Positions 32,895 to 43,245 are shown, counted from the stretch's first letter. The stretch is DNA of 64,000 nt from Ryuthela nishihirai (GCA_038380435.1 JAWZYU010000010.1:45232135-45296134); one strand, 5' to 3'. Made by a program: numbers and translations. Notes: generated by a model from the letters alone, not told the origin.

Positions 32895-33920
32895 CTACGG
32901 AGGTCCAACCAGACCGTGCAATTTAGTTCTCCAAGCAAGTCTATCCTGAGCTACATCTACTGCATCTGGCCACTGCACACCAATTCTAACAAGGTCCTGT
33001 TTGACATTGTCTGCCCACCGCATCCTAGGTCTCCCCTTCTTTCTGAGGCCTTTAGGCGCACTGTTCATAACCCTATTCGCCAATCTATAATTATTCATAC
33101 GGGCAACATGGCCAAACCAACGGAGTCTCTCTCTGCACAATATGCTGCTTAAAGGAGGTTGCAAACTCCTTTGCCTAACCTCATCATTAGTTACAAAGTT
33201 GAACCATCTAATGCCCAAGATACTGCGTAAGCATCTGGAATCAAAAGCATCTAGTTTCCTGTTATCTTGTTTACAAAGTGTCCAAGTTTCACTACCATAA
33301 CTAACCCTAGAAAGAACCAAACTATTATACAGTCTAATTTTAGTCTTTAAGTGTAAACGCCTATTTCTCCACACTCTCCATAGGTTCTTAAAAGTCCCGG
33401 CAGCAATCCCTATTCGTCTGTTAATCTCATGCCGCACATCACCATTATCTGTTACATAGCTCCCAAGATAATTAAACTGTGACACCTGCTCAAGACTGCA
33501 ACCATTCAGATTAACTGAATCACAGCCTGCCTAACCAATTTTCATCACTTTAGTTTTCTCTCTGTTTATAACCAAACCTACTCTACTACCAGTCTCATCA
33601 ACGGCTCGAATGAAAGAGTTCATCTCATCAACATCATTTGCCAAAAGGGCTAAATCATCAGCATAATCTAAATCAGAAATTTTCGTATCTCCAGCCCATT
33701 TAAGGCCAAAATCTTTCCCTTGAAGTGAATTTCGCACAACATAATCAATAACCAAGCTAAAGAGAAGAGGAGACAAAATGCACCCTTGTCGAACACCAGA
33801 AGTAATGCTAAACCAATTGCTACAAGCCTTACCAACTCTCACACACGACTCAGTGTTATTATAGAGAGCTTTCATAATGTTAACTAACTTGTCTGGTATA
33901 CCATATGATCTCACAATCAA
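32895..33920 (-). pseudogene. LINE ORF continuation: RT C-terminal half and tail
   Basis: Same frame as the 661-codon ORF after one TAG. 33920-33531 gives SGVRQGCILSPLLFSLVIDY and SDLDYADDLALLANDVDEMN (catalytic YADD). After the second TAG, 33485-32895 gives MSQFNYLGSYVTDNGDVRHE, CRERLRWFGHVARMNNYRLA and KKGRPRMRWADNVKQDLVRI, ending LAWRTKLHGLVGPP just before the 3' end. The second TAG (after KVMKIG) is shared with copy 2. Confidence 0.93.
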
Positions 33921-35906
33921 CTACAAATTATGACGATCAACAGAGTCGAAAGCCTTTTTGAAATCAACAAAGCTAGCAACCAAAGGTTTCTGAAATTCTA
34001 AACATTTCTCAATAATCTGCCTAAGTGAAAATATCTGATCCACACATCCCCTACCACTTCTGAATCCACATTGCTCATCACGCAATTGACTGTCAACCAG
34101 ATTCTTAATTCTATTAAGCACAATCATGGAAAGAACTTTACCTGGAACAGAGAGTAGGCTGATACCCCTATAGTTATCACAAGAATTGTGATCACCTTTT
34201 TTGAAAATAGGGATAACAATAGATCTGGTAAAATCCTTAGGAACCATGCCTTTATCATAAAAGATATTCAGAATTTCAGTCATCCAAGTGGTAACCGAAA
34301 CATTCCCAGCTCTAAGCATTTCCGTAGTAATTTCATCTACCCCTGGGGATTTATGAAGTTTAAGTTTAGAAACAGCCAAAAGAACTTCAGATTGTGTTAT
34401 ACGGCCAACATTAAAGCCACCAATGCATCTATCATCATTGCAAACAATGGGAGTAGAACTAACTACATTGTTTAGAACATCACTGAAATGCTCAGCCCAC
34501 CTAGCCATGACAGAATCCTCACCTTCTATAACCTTACCTTGTTTATCCTTCAAGCCCTGTATACCTGTCCGTTTTCTACCACACAAAACATTAACTATCT
34601 GGTACAGCTCTCTGCTGTTGTGCTGTCTAACTGCTTCCTCGGCTTTGTCAGCCAAACCATCAAGCCAAAGATTCTTATCAGCAGCTAACTGATCCTTTAC
34701 AAGTTTATTAAGGTCTCTGTAATGCTTTCTATTAGGACTAGTAGGGTATTGATTAAGGGCATTCCTGCAATTCTTTCTTTCCGAAATAAGTTCAAGTGCC
34801 TTATCACTCAGATAATTTTGCCTTTTCTGCTCCTTTTTTCCTAAAAGAATACTGTTAGTGTCCAAAAACGCCTGTTTAAAATGATCCCATTTTTCCTCAA
34901 CTTCAGTAGTAAGCAAACCATGACTGTCATAATGACTAAGTAACCTATCATGGTAATCTTTAGCTATAACTGGATCTTTCAGAGTTTCAGTATTAAAAGT
35001 AAATTTTTTAACCCTAGCACAACACTTTTTAAGTTTAAGTTGCAACACACTTTTCACAAGGTAATGGTCAGATCCAATTTCAGCTCCCCTATATGCCCTG
35101 GTATTCCTAACAGAACTAGCCCATTTGCTGTTAATTAATATGTAATCAATCATATTCTTATGCAGCCCATCAGGTGAAACCCATGTGTACTTATGTATGT
35201 CGCGGTGTTTGTAATAAGTGTTAGTTATTCTGAATCCATTGAGTTTACTTACCTGTAGGAGACGTTGCCCATTGCCATTGCAGCTACCAATACCAAAAGG
35301 GTCTATTACTCCTCCCCAAAGGTCAGAGTCAGTACCAACTTTGGCATTGAAGTCACCAAGAACAAGGGTAATATCTCCTTTCTTGACAGAATTCAAAATA
35401 TCCTGAAGTTGTTCATAAAACCTATCCTTCTCATCCTCATCGGCATCCTCAGTGGGGGCATAACAGCAGATAACATTCAAGTCTTTAATGCTTGTCTGAA
35501 ATTTTGCTGTAAGAAACCTTTCATTAATGCACTCATATCCTAGAAGAGCATCACTAGCGTGTCTGCTGAGAAGCAGACCCACGCCTTGGTGATGCTTATT
35601 GTCGTCCCTCCCTGAAAAGAGAAATTTAAGATTATTTTTAAGAATCTGACCTTTATCTGTCCAACTGGTCTCTTGCAAGCCGAGAATATCTAAATTATAA
35701 CGGTGGAATTCTTGTGTGAGGACATCAAGAGAAAAAGCTCTGTGCAGAGTCCTCACATTCCAACTACCTATGGAGAGAAAAAGGTTAGTGGGATGTTTAA
35801 AGAAACTATGTTTATTGAGAGAGGGAATGCCGACAATATCAAACAGTCCCCTAATCGCAGACATCGGGCAAAGACCCGTTCCCCCACTACTAAAGGCTGA
35901 AGCCAT
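33921..35906 (-). pseudogene. LINE ORF: APE endonuclease plus RT N-terminal half (661 codons)
   Basis: Starts MASAFSSGGTGLCPMSAIRG. The APE-type endonuclease covers roughly residues 40-285: SIGSWNVRTLHRAFS (Asn), ILGLQETSWTDKG (Glu), TLVLGDFNAKVGTD, NMIDYILINSKW and GAEIGSDHYLV. A linker follows, then RT blocks from about residue 545: SIVIPIFKKGDHNSCDNYRG, EQCGFRSGRGCVDQIFSLRQ and SFVDFKKAFDSVDRHNL. The last holds the first RT Asp. It ends at TAG where copy 2 has TGG (NLW), so a single substitution splits the RT. The endonuclease would nick target DNA and the RT would copy the RNA. Confidence 0.93.
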
Positions 35907-36408
35907 CTACACTGGAAGACTTCCTGCAATGTAGAAATTGACGATGCCAATAGAAGCAAAGAGTTCAGGTGCCTGCGATGACTTCTGCTCAGGATTATCC
36001 ACCAGCTGATAAACATATCCTGTGAATCTATTCACTTGGGGCTGTCAACCCACAAACAAACAGAAAACACAGCGGAAGATTTTCCCTCCACAGAAGCCCA
36101 CCAGTGCAGCAAAATCAGGATCCATAATCAAGCTCAGAGCCATATATCTGTCCAGTCCAGTAGGTTTATATGGTCAGCACCAGGACCCTGTGTGGTTGAC
36201 CACTCCTCAGCAGGGTAGAAAAAAAAAGAAAAGTAGCCATAGTTGTCCAGATCAGTAGGCAACACTAATCTGGCAGCCCTCCCCTTCCGTTCACTTCCAC
36301 AAGAGAGTATCTCTTTTGAAAGTTACTAACGGTCCACACCACGAGAAGGCGGGGTCGGACATTAGGTGCTAGGCCTGGCCGGTTCTATGCATCATCACAG
36401 GGGATTGG

Positions 36409-36775
36409 TCCCCCCTTCCCCGTTCTAGAGATTTAAAAAAAAAATAGTTAAAATGTATGAAATATAAATGAGTGTAATAATCCCCCCCCCCCTCTTTTAC
36501 CCTTAGTGATATTCTGAAAGGGGACGGGGGCAGGGGTGGGGGAGGGGCATGGCCAAGGCTACCTTGACAATCAAAGCCATGGCATCTCTTTTGTTGACAT
36601 CACGTACGGAGGGAAATTACTTTTAATTTTTGATGTAATATTATTGCAGCTTGCTTTAAGTTATACCTTACAAAAGAATAAAGCAATAATTAATTATAAT
36701 AATTAATATATCAATAATAAAATATGCATATTCGATTAAGAGCTTTACTCTTTTTTTATTTTGCATTATTGTATT
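36409..36775. other. low-complexity spacer
   Basis: Pyrimidine-rich and purine-rich runs (a C11 run near 36482, GGGGGAGGGG near 36540), then AT-rich. No gene seen. Confidence 0.5.
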
Positions 36776-36785
36776 ATTGTCGTAA

Positions 36786-36999
36786 AAATAAAAAAAAATA
36801 AATAGCCCCTCAAGCAGCTGCTTGCCCCAGAGGTCTGACAGGAGCCTGTCAGTTTATATGCCAAAGTAGAAGATCTGTGAGGATGGCAGGACCTCAGCAG
36901 ATAACAACACCAACATCCATGCCTTATCCCGGGGCTCGAACCCAGGTGTCTTAGATCAGTAGCCAAGCGCGCTAACCACTCGACCACGGGACGGCTAAA
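36786..36999 (-). repeat. SINE-II with 10-bp target duplication
   Basis: Full-length minus copy: TAGCCCCTCAAGCAGCTGC at the 3' end and CTCGACCACGGGACGGC at the head. ATTGTCGTAA flanks it at 36776-36785 and 37000-37009. Confidence 0.94.
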
Positions 37000-37189
37000 A
37001 TTGTCGTAAGAATAATATATTTAATATTTCATTCATTTGTTAGGTATATCCTAAAATTATCTGCCGTAATATTATACCAAAATTTATAAAAAAATTCTCT
37101 CCATAGGTGACGTCATTTTAATAGCGGTCACGGCCTTAACTATCGAGGTAGTCTTGGCATGGCAAAGGTTACCTCGATGGTTAAGGCTT

Positions 37190-37548
37190 TTTTAAACATT
37201 TTTAACTTTTTTAAACACAATGGCCTAAATGGTCAGGTCACAAGGGCCCCGAAGGCTCGGGGAGGGGACCCACTGGAACAATTGTTGGGAAACAGATGGT
37301 AGTCTCTCGTCAAGGTCATCCAGCGTGTTCCTTAACGTGCACAGAGTATGGCTCTCCCGCACATGGTGCCTCGGCTTAACGACCCAACCGCCGGACGGCG
37401 GCCTCTTCAAGCCCATCGGTGTCCCCTACTGACCATAGGCGTAGGAGTAGTTTTGCGGAAATAAATCTCAACACTGGCCCAGGTGGGAGTCGAACCTGGG
37501 AACTAGATTACGAGCCTAGCGCTCTACCAACTGAGCGCCCTACCCCCC
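37190..37548 (-). repeat. SINE-I, 3' end eroded
   Basis: CACAATGGCCTAAATGGTCA through GAACTAGATTACGAGCCTAG and CAACTGAGCGCCC. The usual GGTTGGGTTG end is missing. Confidence 0.88.
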
Positions 37549-37667
37549 CGTCCCGCCCTTAGTGGAAGTAAGATATTTCACTTTCATCACATGAAAGTGA
37601 AAATATTTGATTGTCAAGGATACTGTGTTTGATTTTGGACTGCAGGATAGAAATAAATACAAAGTCG

Positions 37668-38215
37668 TAACAAATTACCAAATAATTCTAATATTATATC
37701 AATAAAAAGCGAATTCGAAGTTCCATAGCATGAAAAATAAACGTTTTATGAGGGTTGGGTTGTTTTACCTGTGAGCGGCACTTTTTTACACACCATGGGC
37801 TAAATGGCCAGGTCACATGGACCCCAAAGGCTCAGAGAAGGTTAGGGGAGGGGACCCACTGAAACAGCTGTTCGGAGACAGATGGTAGCCTCCCGTCAAG
37901 GCCATCCAGCCTGTTCTTTAACGTGCACAGGGTATTGCTTTCCCGCACACGGGGCCACGGGTTAACGTCCCATACAACGGACGGTGGCCTTTCCAAACCC
38001 ATCGGTGTCCCCTACTGACCGTGGGCAGGGCGGGGAATTTTGCGGAGATAAATCTCAACTCTGACCCACCTGGGACTCGAACCTGGGAACTACAGATTAC
38101 GAGCCCGGCGCGCTACCGACTGAGCCACCCCCGCCCCCCGTTTTATGAGGAAAATGATGCTAAAGATAAGCGTTTGAATAAAACATTTTAAAGCTTGAAT
38201 ACCCACAATTTGGTC
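37668..38215. repeat. long-TIR MITE arm, split by a SINE-I
   Basis: AATTCTAATATTATATCAAT and GCGAATTCGAAGTTCCATAG match the outer arm of the MITE family. The SINE at 37754-38138 sits inside. Confidence 0.6.
37754..38138 (-). repeat. SINE-I, full length, 12-bp target duplication
   Basis: CGTTTTATGAGG lies at 37742-37753 and again at 38139-38150. Intact A box (CCGACTGAGCCACC) and B box (GGACTCGAACC). One of the cleanest copies. Confidence 0.96.
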
Positions 38216-38355
38216 CGTATTAAATTAGTTGTGTAGATTGCGGTGTTTTAGAGTAGCATATATCATCCCGAAATATTTATAACAGAATTATTGCATAATT
38301 GCTAAAAATGCGCTATTTAAAGATGCCATTGAAACATTTTATTCGTAGACTGCCT

Positions 38356-38600
38356 GGGTAGGTTGGGTTGGGATATTTTGCCTCTGAGTTGTAATTTTTT
38401 TCCACACATTGGGTTAAATGGTCATCACAAGTATTCCAAAGGATCAGAGAAGGGGACAAACTAGGTAGCTGTTAGGAGACAGATGGAAGCATCCCGCCAA
38501 GGCCACCCAACGTATTCTTTAACGTACACAGTGTTGGGATATCCTGCACACGGGACCACGGCTTAAGCTATCCAGCGAACGCGTCCTTGATACTCATATC
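38356..38600 (-). repeat. SINE-I, fragment lacking the head
   Basis: GGTTGGGTTGGGATATTTTG through AACGTACACAGTGTTGG and CACGGCTTAAGCTATCCA. Confidence 0.82.
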
Positions 38601-38778
38601 GTGCAAATTTGACATTAAAAGCAAAATAAACAGAAAAAATAAATATGTATATAATGCAGTTTTCCTATATTTTGTTTGCAATATTATAAAATAAAAAAAA
38701 AATAAAAAACTTCATCTTTACAATTTAAAATATTGAAAAAATATGAGTGAATCCAAAAACCATACGGTTTGTCTAGAA

Positions 38779-39074
38779 TAGGGGTTCTCAACGTGGGGTA
38801 CGCGGTAAAAGTTTTGGGGGTATACAGTGAGAGCTCAAAAGTCGATTACCCAATAAAATGTTTATAATTTTATAAGATTTGCTAAATTGTTTATGTCTTT
38901 TTTTGTGTTTATCGATATATGTAATTTATGAATACAAAATTTAATGTGTATATTTATATACGTTTTATTTTATTCCCATTTTTATACTATAACTATAGTT
39001 TTATCTATCTATACAAGGGGTACGCCAGTTACATACACATTTCCAGGGGGTACGTGAAGCATAAAAGACCACTG
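38779..39074. mobile_element. hAT-type MITE with perfect 8-bp target duplication
   Basis: GTCTAGAA flanks the element at 38771-38778 and 39075-39082. The left end is TAGGGGTTCTCAACGTGGGG and the inverted right end is CAGTGGTCTTTTATGC; the TIR match is imperfect. GGGGTACG/GGGGTACGTG repeats occur in subterminal positions at both ends. Non-coding, 296 bp. Confidence 0.85.
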
Positions 39075-39338
39075 GTCTAGAACATCAAAGGATCTTCATT
39101 CGAAATGACTTATGACTTATCTTCATTTCTTTTCGCTTCTCAGTTCACGCTTAGAAAGAAAGGAGTTTAGGATTTCGATAAAACTTGAGATGATTTCATT
39201 AATTTGCAATCGATTCGGTCAACAGCTCTGACATTAAACATGAATCTACCCACACACATCGACAAACGAAAGCAGTGCAGTCCTTCTCTTCCGTTGAATC
39301 ATGGTGGGTGCACTCTAATGCTTTAATAAATGCTGTAC

Positions 39339-39396
39339 CTTGCCACTTCGATCGAAAATCCAACAGCAGCGTCTCCATTTCCTCCTCCGCGAACAT
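39339..39396 (-). CDS. candidate first coding exon (minus), unknown gene
   Basis: Reads MFAEEEMETLLLDFRSKWQ plus one base, then the donor CAAG|GTACAG at 39338. The codons are GC-rich compared with flanking DNA and the peptide is acidic-amphipathic, as in many cytoplasmic or coiled-coil proteins. The frame also stays open past the donor to 39199, so a read-through exon of 65 codons is the alternative. No later exon could be identified, and I cannot name the gene. Confidence 0.38.
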
Positions 39397-39450
39397 TTCT
39401 CCCCATCCACTCCCTTTTGCTCAGTTGGCCGCGTGGGAAGTATTCAAGAG

Positions 39451-39490
39451 CACGTGCCGCTCTCATCCTCCACCTCCAAGAATCCACGTG
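39451..39490. promoter_or_regulatory. two CACGTG E-boxes
   Basis: CACGTG at 39451-39456 and 39485-39490, 34 bp apart, within the CpG-rich segment and next to the X-box. These are typical bHLH-zip sites; function is inferred only. Confidence 0.45.
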
Positions 39491-39498
39491 CAGTGACC

Positions 39499-39512
39499 GT
39501 TACCACGGCAAC
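39499..39512 (+). promoter_or_regulatory. RFX X-box, near-palindromic
   Basis: GTTACCACGGCAAC matches the RFX-factor half-sites GTTNCC and GGNAAC with a 2-nt centre. It lies 265 bp upstream of the plus-strand ATG and 103 bp upstream of the minus-strand ATG. In animals X-boxes mark promoters of ciliary and ciliogenesis genes, among others. Confidence 0.6.
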
Positions 39513-39776
39513 CAGCTAGTCCCTCCTGCTATACTTTCATTTTTTCTTTCTCCTTGCTTCTTGTTCTTTGTCTCTCTCGTCGTCACTATTAGGTCTTTTC
39601 GAAGCTAACACAGATGCGACAAAGATAAAGCGAGGACACGATCTCGTGCGGTTGCGAGATTCTCCATCCGACATCATCTTTCAGCAATCGCCCAGCTGAA
39701 GAGAATATCAGTAAATCAGTTGTTTAGTCGCTTAGCTACTTTGCGGAAGAAAAATAATTATTTTTTTTTATTGTCG

Positions 39777-39792
39777 ATGGATCAGGAATCCG
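39777..39792 (+). CDS. candidate first coding exon (plus), MDQES then donor
   Basis: ATG GAT CAG GAA TCC G followed by a consensus donor GTAAGT at 39793-39798. The initiation context is CGATGG with G at +4. Very short first coding exons behind a CpG-rich 5' UTR are common in arthropod genes. The remaining exons are not visible in this window, so the gene cannot be named. Confidence 0.42.
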
Positions 39793-39989
39793 GTAAGTAG
39801 AACTTACTGTTTTTAGACTGAACTTACTGTTTTTTACTATTTTCAGTGTTTTTTGCGCGATATGATTTGTGATTACTGTTCAGTGGTTCTGTATATTTTG
39901 CATTGAGTTTTGAATGAAAATGAAGTAACTTATGTAATTAAACTCACTAGAAATACTGGATAAGTAAAAATTAATCTACGGTTTCCATA

Positions 39990-40385
39990 TACTGTGGAGG
40001 CAGTTATGGTTGGCTAAATCGGTAGAGCGTCAGGCTCGCATCTGCAGTTCCCAGGTTCGAGTCCCAACTGTGGCAGCGTCGAGATTATTATCCTTAACCT
40101 CTAGTCTGCCCTTGGTCACAAAGGTGACACCGTTGGGATTGGAAAGTCCATCCATCCGTTCTATAGGAGGTAAAGGGGTCGCTCCGTGTGCAGGAGAGCC
40201 ATACTCCGTGCACAGAAAAGAATACACTGGAGGGCCTCGATGAGAGACTTCCATCTGTCTCCTAATATCTGTCCCGTGGGTCTTCTTCCTCTCCTAGCAT
40301 CTCTGAACTTTTGTGGTCCTCGTGCCCTGTCCAGTTAGTCAATTTTGTACAAAAAAAGTGACGCTTATAGGTAAAACAAACCATA
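39990..40385 (+). repeat. SINE-I, diverged full length
   Basis: TTGGCTAAATCGGTAGAGCG (A box) and CAGGTTCGAGTCCCAACTG (B box), through CGTGCACAGAAAAGAATACA to GGTAAAACAAACC. It probably lies in the first intron of the plus-strand candidate gene. Confidence 0.88.
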
Positions 40386-40424
40386 TACTGTAAATCTGGA
40401 ATACTGATTGTCTAACAGCAGCTT

Positions 40425-40560
40425 GTTAGAATTGATGTGCAGTGGCCGGATGCAGGAGATGTAGTTCAGGATACATATGATTGGAGAACTAAATTGCATG
40501 GTCTGGTTGGACTTGCGTAGCCCATGGCTACTTGAGGATGATAGGTTATGATTATGAGAT
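40425..40560 (+). repeat. RTE-like LINE, 5'-truncated 3' end
   Basis: CTTGTTAGAATTGATGTGCA through GGAGAACTAAATTGCATGGT, CCCATGGCTACTTGAGGATG and a short GAT-like tail. It corresponds to the last 130 bp of the LINE copies. Severe 5' truncation is the usual result of target-primed reverse transcription. Confidence 0.92.
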
Positions 40561-40599
40561 AAGGAAAATGTAACATGGGCATACCTTAAGATTTGATTA

Positions 40600-40870
40600 C
40601 AAATGAAAACAAAAAGCGAGATGGATCATCTCACTTCCTCAAAGATGTACAAGGCAAACCAGGACATCATGCTTCTCAACGTCAGCATCGGTCACGGAGA
40701 TCTCATTCACTGGATACTGTTCAGTCACCTGATTTAAGCCCACTAGATTTAATCTTCTGGAGTTACCCTAAAGGATCAGGTGTACGTGCAACTGTTACCA
40801 ACGAAGTTATTTTATCTGAAACACAGGATTGCTTTTGTGAACCTGAATAAGGACTGCTAGTGATGAACAT
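40600..40870 (+). pseudogene. mariner-like transposase C-terminal relic
   Basis: Reads VQSPDLSPLDLIFWSYPKG then VRATVTNEVILSETQDC. It has the form of the (R/Q)SPDLTPLDFFLWGYLK block, which holds the last catalytic Asp of mariner-related DDD transposases. The upstream text is degenerate and no terminal repeats are visible. Confidence 0.65.
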
Positions 40871-40982
40871 TTGCATCTTCAAGAATTCATTGTCGTGAAG
40901 AATTCAAGACTTCTTGCCGTGAAATGAATTTATAAAAGAGATTAAAAAATCATCTTGAAAAACCTGAGTTTCGACGAGAGTG

Positions 40983-41368
40983 GTTGGGTTGTTTTACCTC
41001 TGAGCGGCACTTTTTTGCACACCATGGGCTAAACGGCCAGGTCACATGGACCCCGAAGGATTAGAGAAGGTTGGGGGAGGGGACCCACTGGAACAGCTGT
41101 TGGGAGACAGCTGTGAGGTAGCCTTCCGTCAAAGCCATCCAGCGTGTTCTTTAACGTGTACAGGATATGGCTCTCCCGCAAACGGAGCCACGGCGTAATG
41201 TCCCATCCAACGGACGGCGGCCTTCCAAGCCCATCGGTGTCTCCTACTGACCGTGGGCAGGGCGGGGAATTTTGCGGAGATAAATCTCAACGCTGACCCA
41301 GCTGGGACTCGAACCTGGGAAATACAGATTACGAGCCTGGCGCGCTACCGACTGAGCCACCCATGTCC
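40983..41368 (-). repeat. SINE-I, full length, 11-bp target duplication
   Basis: CGACGAGAGTG at 40972-40982 and 41369-41379. Complete copy with TACCGACTGAGCCACCC at the head. Confidence 0.96.
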
Positions 41369-41499
41369 CGACGAGAGTGTGAACCGAGCCTACGACCTAC
41401 TGAAAACTTGCCTATGTGATTTTCGGGCCATCTTTGATCATTCTACGAGGGGAATAAAAATGTGAACTATGTTAGGTCTCCTTTCCCTGATCACAGCCA

Positions 41500-41605
41500 T
41501 CACCTATTTTAACCCCACCCAATTTTTCCTTTGGGGTATTCTAAAGATTATTATATGCAAGACGCTATATGATCTGAAACACAGAAAGAACTGCTGTTGA
41601 AAATG
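41500..41605 (+). pseudogene. second mariner-like transposase relic
   Basis: Reads NPTQFFLWGILK then CKTLYDLKHRK. It matches the same (D)LTPxDFFLWGYLKxxVYxTP block as the relic at 40600, with Asp replaced by Gln. It is a short fragment only. Confidence 0.5.
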
Positions 41606-42005
41606 TGAACTAACATTTGCTAATGGTTAACTTCTTTGTGTTCTTGTAGGATGAACTTCTATAATGGGGAGGGTGGATGTTTTTCAGGTCACCAAAGATC
41701 ATCCTACACACAGAATAAAAATTTGAGATATGTACACACCACCTATTCATTATTTCACTCTCGCACTCATTACCGTTCCTAGTTTTACTGTAAAAGTACG
41801 ACTAGCTTGCAAACTAGTTTTGACTTGCCCTTAATATTAAATAACAGCATAAATCATTCCCGGCGGATGAATGCCGTTGCCTATCTTTAGAGCGACGTTC
41901 GTCAACAATACTTCTTGAAGCAGAATTTGGCAATTACGACAGGGGTTTCCACTTCAAGGACCAATTGCTTTTCAACAGAAAATCTGGTAGAGTATTTCTC
42001 TATAG
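41606..42005. other. unassigned spacer
   Basis: No coding or repeat evidence. Confidence 0.45.
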
Positions 42006-42039
42006 GAGAAAGAATAGGATTAAAATCCTATTCTTTCTC
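42006..42039. repeat. perfect 16-bp hairpin, 2-nt loop
   Basis: GAGAAAGAATAGGATT, AA, AATCCTATTCTTTCTC. Confidence 0.97.
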
Positions 42040-42529
42040 TAATAGGAAGAAATCTGACAGGCCACAAAAGCGTCTGTCAGACCCTTTATTGCATTTTCTA
42101 TATATTGTTACAGAATAAAGATTGAACTTGTTAATGAAAGAATAAAAAGGTTGGAAAACGTTTTTCGAAAGATCTCTGATGGTTGCCTGCATTGTGTATG
42201 ATTTGAGCACATTCCGATTAAATAAACTGCAATTCATTCTTGTTCATGTCTAAGCATATATCTTGCCCATTACTGCTGATGTGGAAGAGCATGAGTCTTC
42301 CTCATTTGCAATTACAAACGATACTTTTCAAAATATATATAGAAAGCAATTATTTATTCTCATTGCATAGACATTTGATGCATTTCATAGAAATATTTTA
42401 CATAATTTATTTACTAAAATTATATACTTTTTTGGTTGCTAACTTGTTTTATACTGTCCTGGTTTGTAAATTAAAATTCTTTTCAGTTGGCCTTGAATTA
42501 TTTATGTCAGCAAACATATATAAAGTGTC
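42040..42529. other. unassigned AT-rich spacer
   Basis: Open frame at 42240-42533 is AT-rich with no recognisable domain. Nothing else seen. Confidence 0.45.
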
Positions 42530-42662
42530 TTGATGAAAGGCTTCCAATAGCTGTCCAGTACGTCCTCTTTCTCTACCCTGCTCTGAGTTCTCAAGATCCT
42601 TGGGTCCTCTCTATTTAACTTACTGTGTGAAAAAAAAGTATTGGTTAGAGGTAAATCATTTC
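42530..42662 (+). repeat. SINE-I 3' fragment, old
   Basis: CCAATAGCTGTCCAGTACG, CTGCTCTGAGTTCTCAAG, ACTTACTGTGTGAAAAAAAA and TTAGAGGTAAATC in family order. Confidence 0.7.
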
Positions 42663-42829
42663 AAACACTTCAACCCATGTGAGTCTTTGTGACCTGATCA
42701 TTTGGCACTCAGACGTAAAATAACAAACCAATAACCGAGATTTGAACCTAGTTCCTTTTATTTCGTAACAAAACAAGTTATCCGCTTGGTCACGATCAAG
42801 AAAGGTTTTGTGTTCTGCAAAAGAACCAT

Positions 42830-43020
42830 CCCGGCAGCCGAGTGGTTTATCGTGCTTTGCTGCTGAACAAAGGAACCTGAGTTCGAACCCCGGATAAATC
42901 ATGGATGTCCCTTCTGTTTTTTTACCTTCTTGTTGAGATCTCGCCTTTCCCACGGGCTTTTTTTATGGCTTATTATACTCACAGCCTCCTGTCAGATCTC
43001 TGTAGCAAGCAAATGTTTTT
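42830..43020 (+). repeat. SINE-II, old copy
   Basis: GGCAGCCGAGTGGTTTATCG (A box), GAGTTCGAACCCCGG (B box), GCCTCCTGTCAGATCTCTGT and GCAAGCAAATGTTTTT. A minus tRNA-like B box (TTTGAACCTAG) just left of it, at about 42735, may be another head. Confidence 0.82.
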
Positions 43021-43051
43021 TTAAATATACGAAAGTTCTGCTCTTGTCTTG

Positions 43052-43092
43052 AACTATACGTACTCAATTATCGAATTGATGTACGTATAGTT
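43052..43092. repeat. 12-bp perfect hairpin
   Basis: Arms AACTATACGTAC (43052-43063) and GTACGTATAGTT (43081-43092). The inner TCAATT/AATTGA continues the pairing with one bulge. Confidence 0.95.
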
Positions 43093-43245
43093 AACAGTGT
43101 TGAAAGATATGAACTGAAATACATAAACAATGGTTTTTATTCGGATTTTGAAGTACTAGAATGGAATGGCTCATGGCGGATTCCACTAGACTCGTTATAA
43201 AAAACGGTCTGTTAGACTCAAACATGCTATCTCTATCCGTTACGC

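Larger units (their letters stand above)
32864..36408 (-). mobile_element. RTE-like LINE, near full length, best preserved (copy 3)
   Basis: Minus strand. The 5' end is at 36408 (the complement of CAATCCCCTGTGATGATGCA); the 3' end, GCTGCTTGAGG plus GAT repeats, lies at 32864-32882. It encodes one ORF (endonuclease-RT-C-terminus) interrupted by only two in-frame stops, at 33921-33923 and at about 33531. It is the least decayed autonomous element in the window. Confidence 0.95.
39240..39800. promoter_or_regulatory. CpG-rich candidate bidirectional promoter of host genes
   Basis: The only long stretch of the window with frequent CpG, free of recognisable repeats. It contains an X-box (39499-39512), two CACGTG E-boxes (39451-39456 and 39485-39490), and two short ATG-initiated frames pointing away from each other, each followed by a splice donor. 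Their ATGs are 381 bp apart. Head-to-head first exons sharing a CpG-rich promoter are common in animals. Whether both transcripts exist is inference. Confidence 0.5.

Noticed and set aside
42240..42533. 97-codon membrane protein
   Set aside because: AT-driven Leu/Ile/Phe frame with no start context, splice site or known domain.
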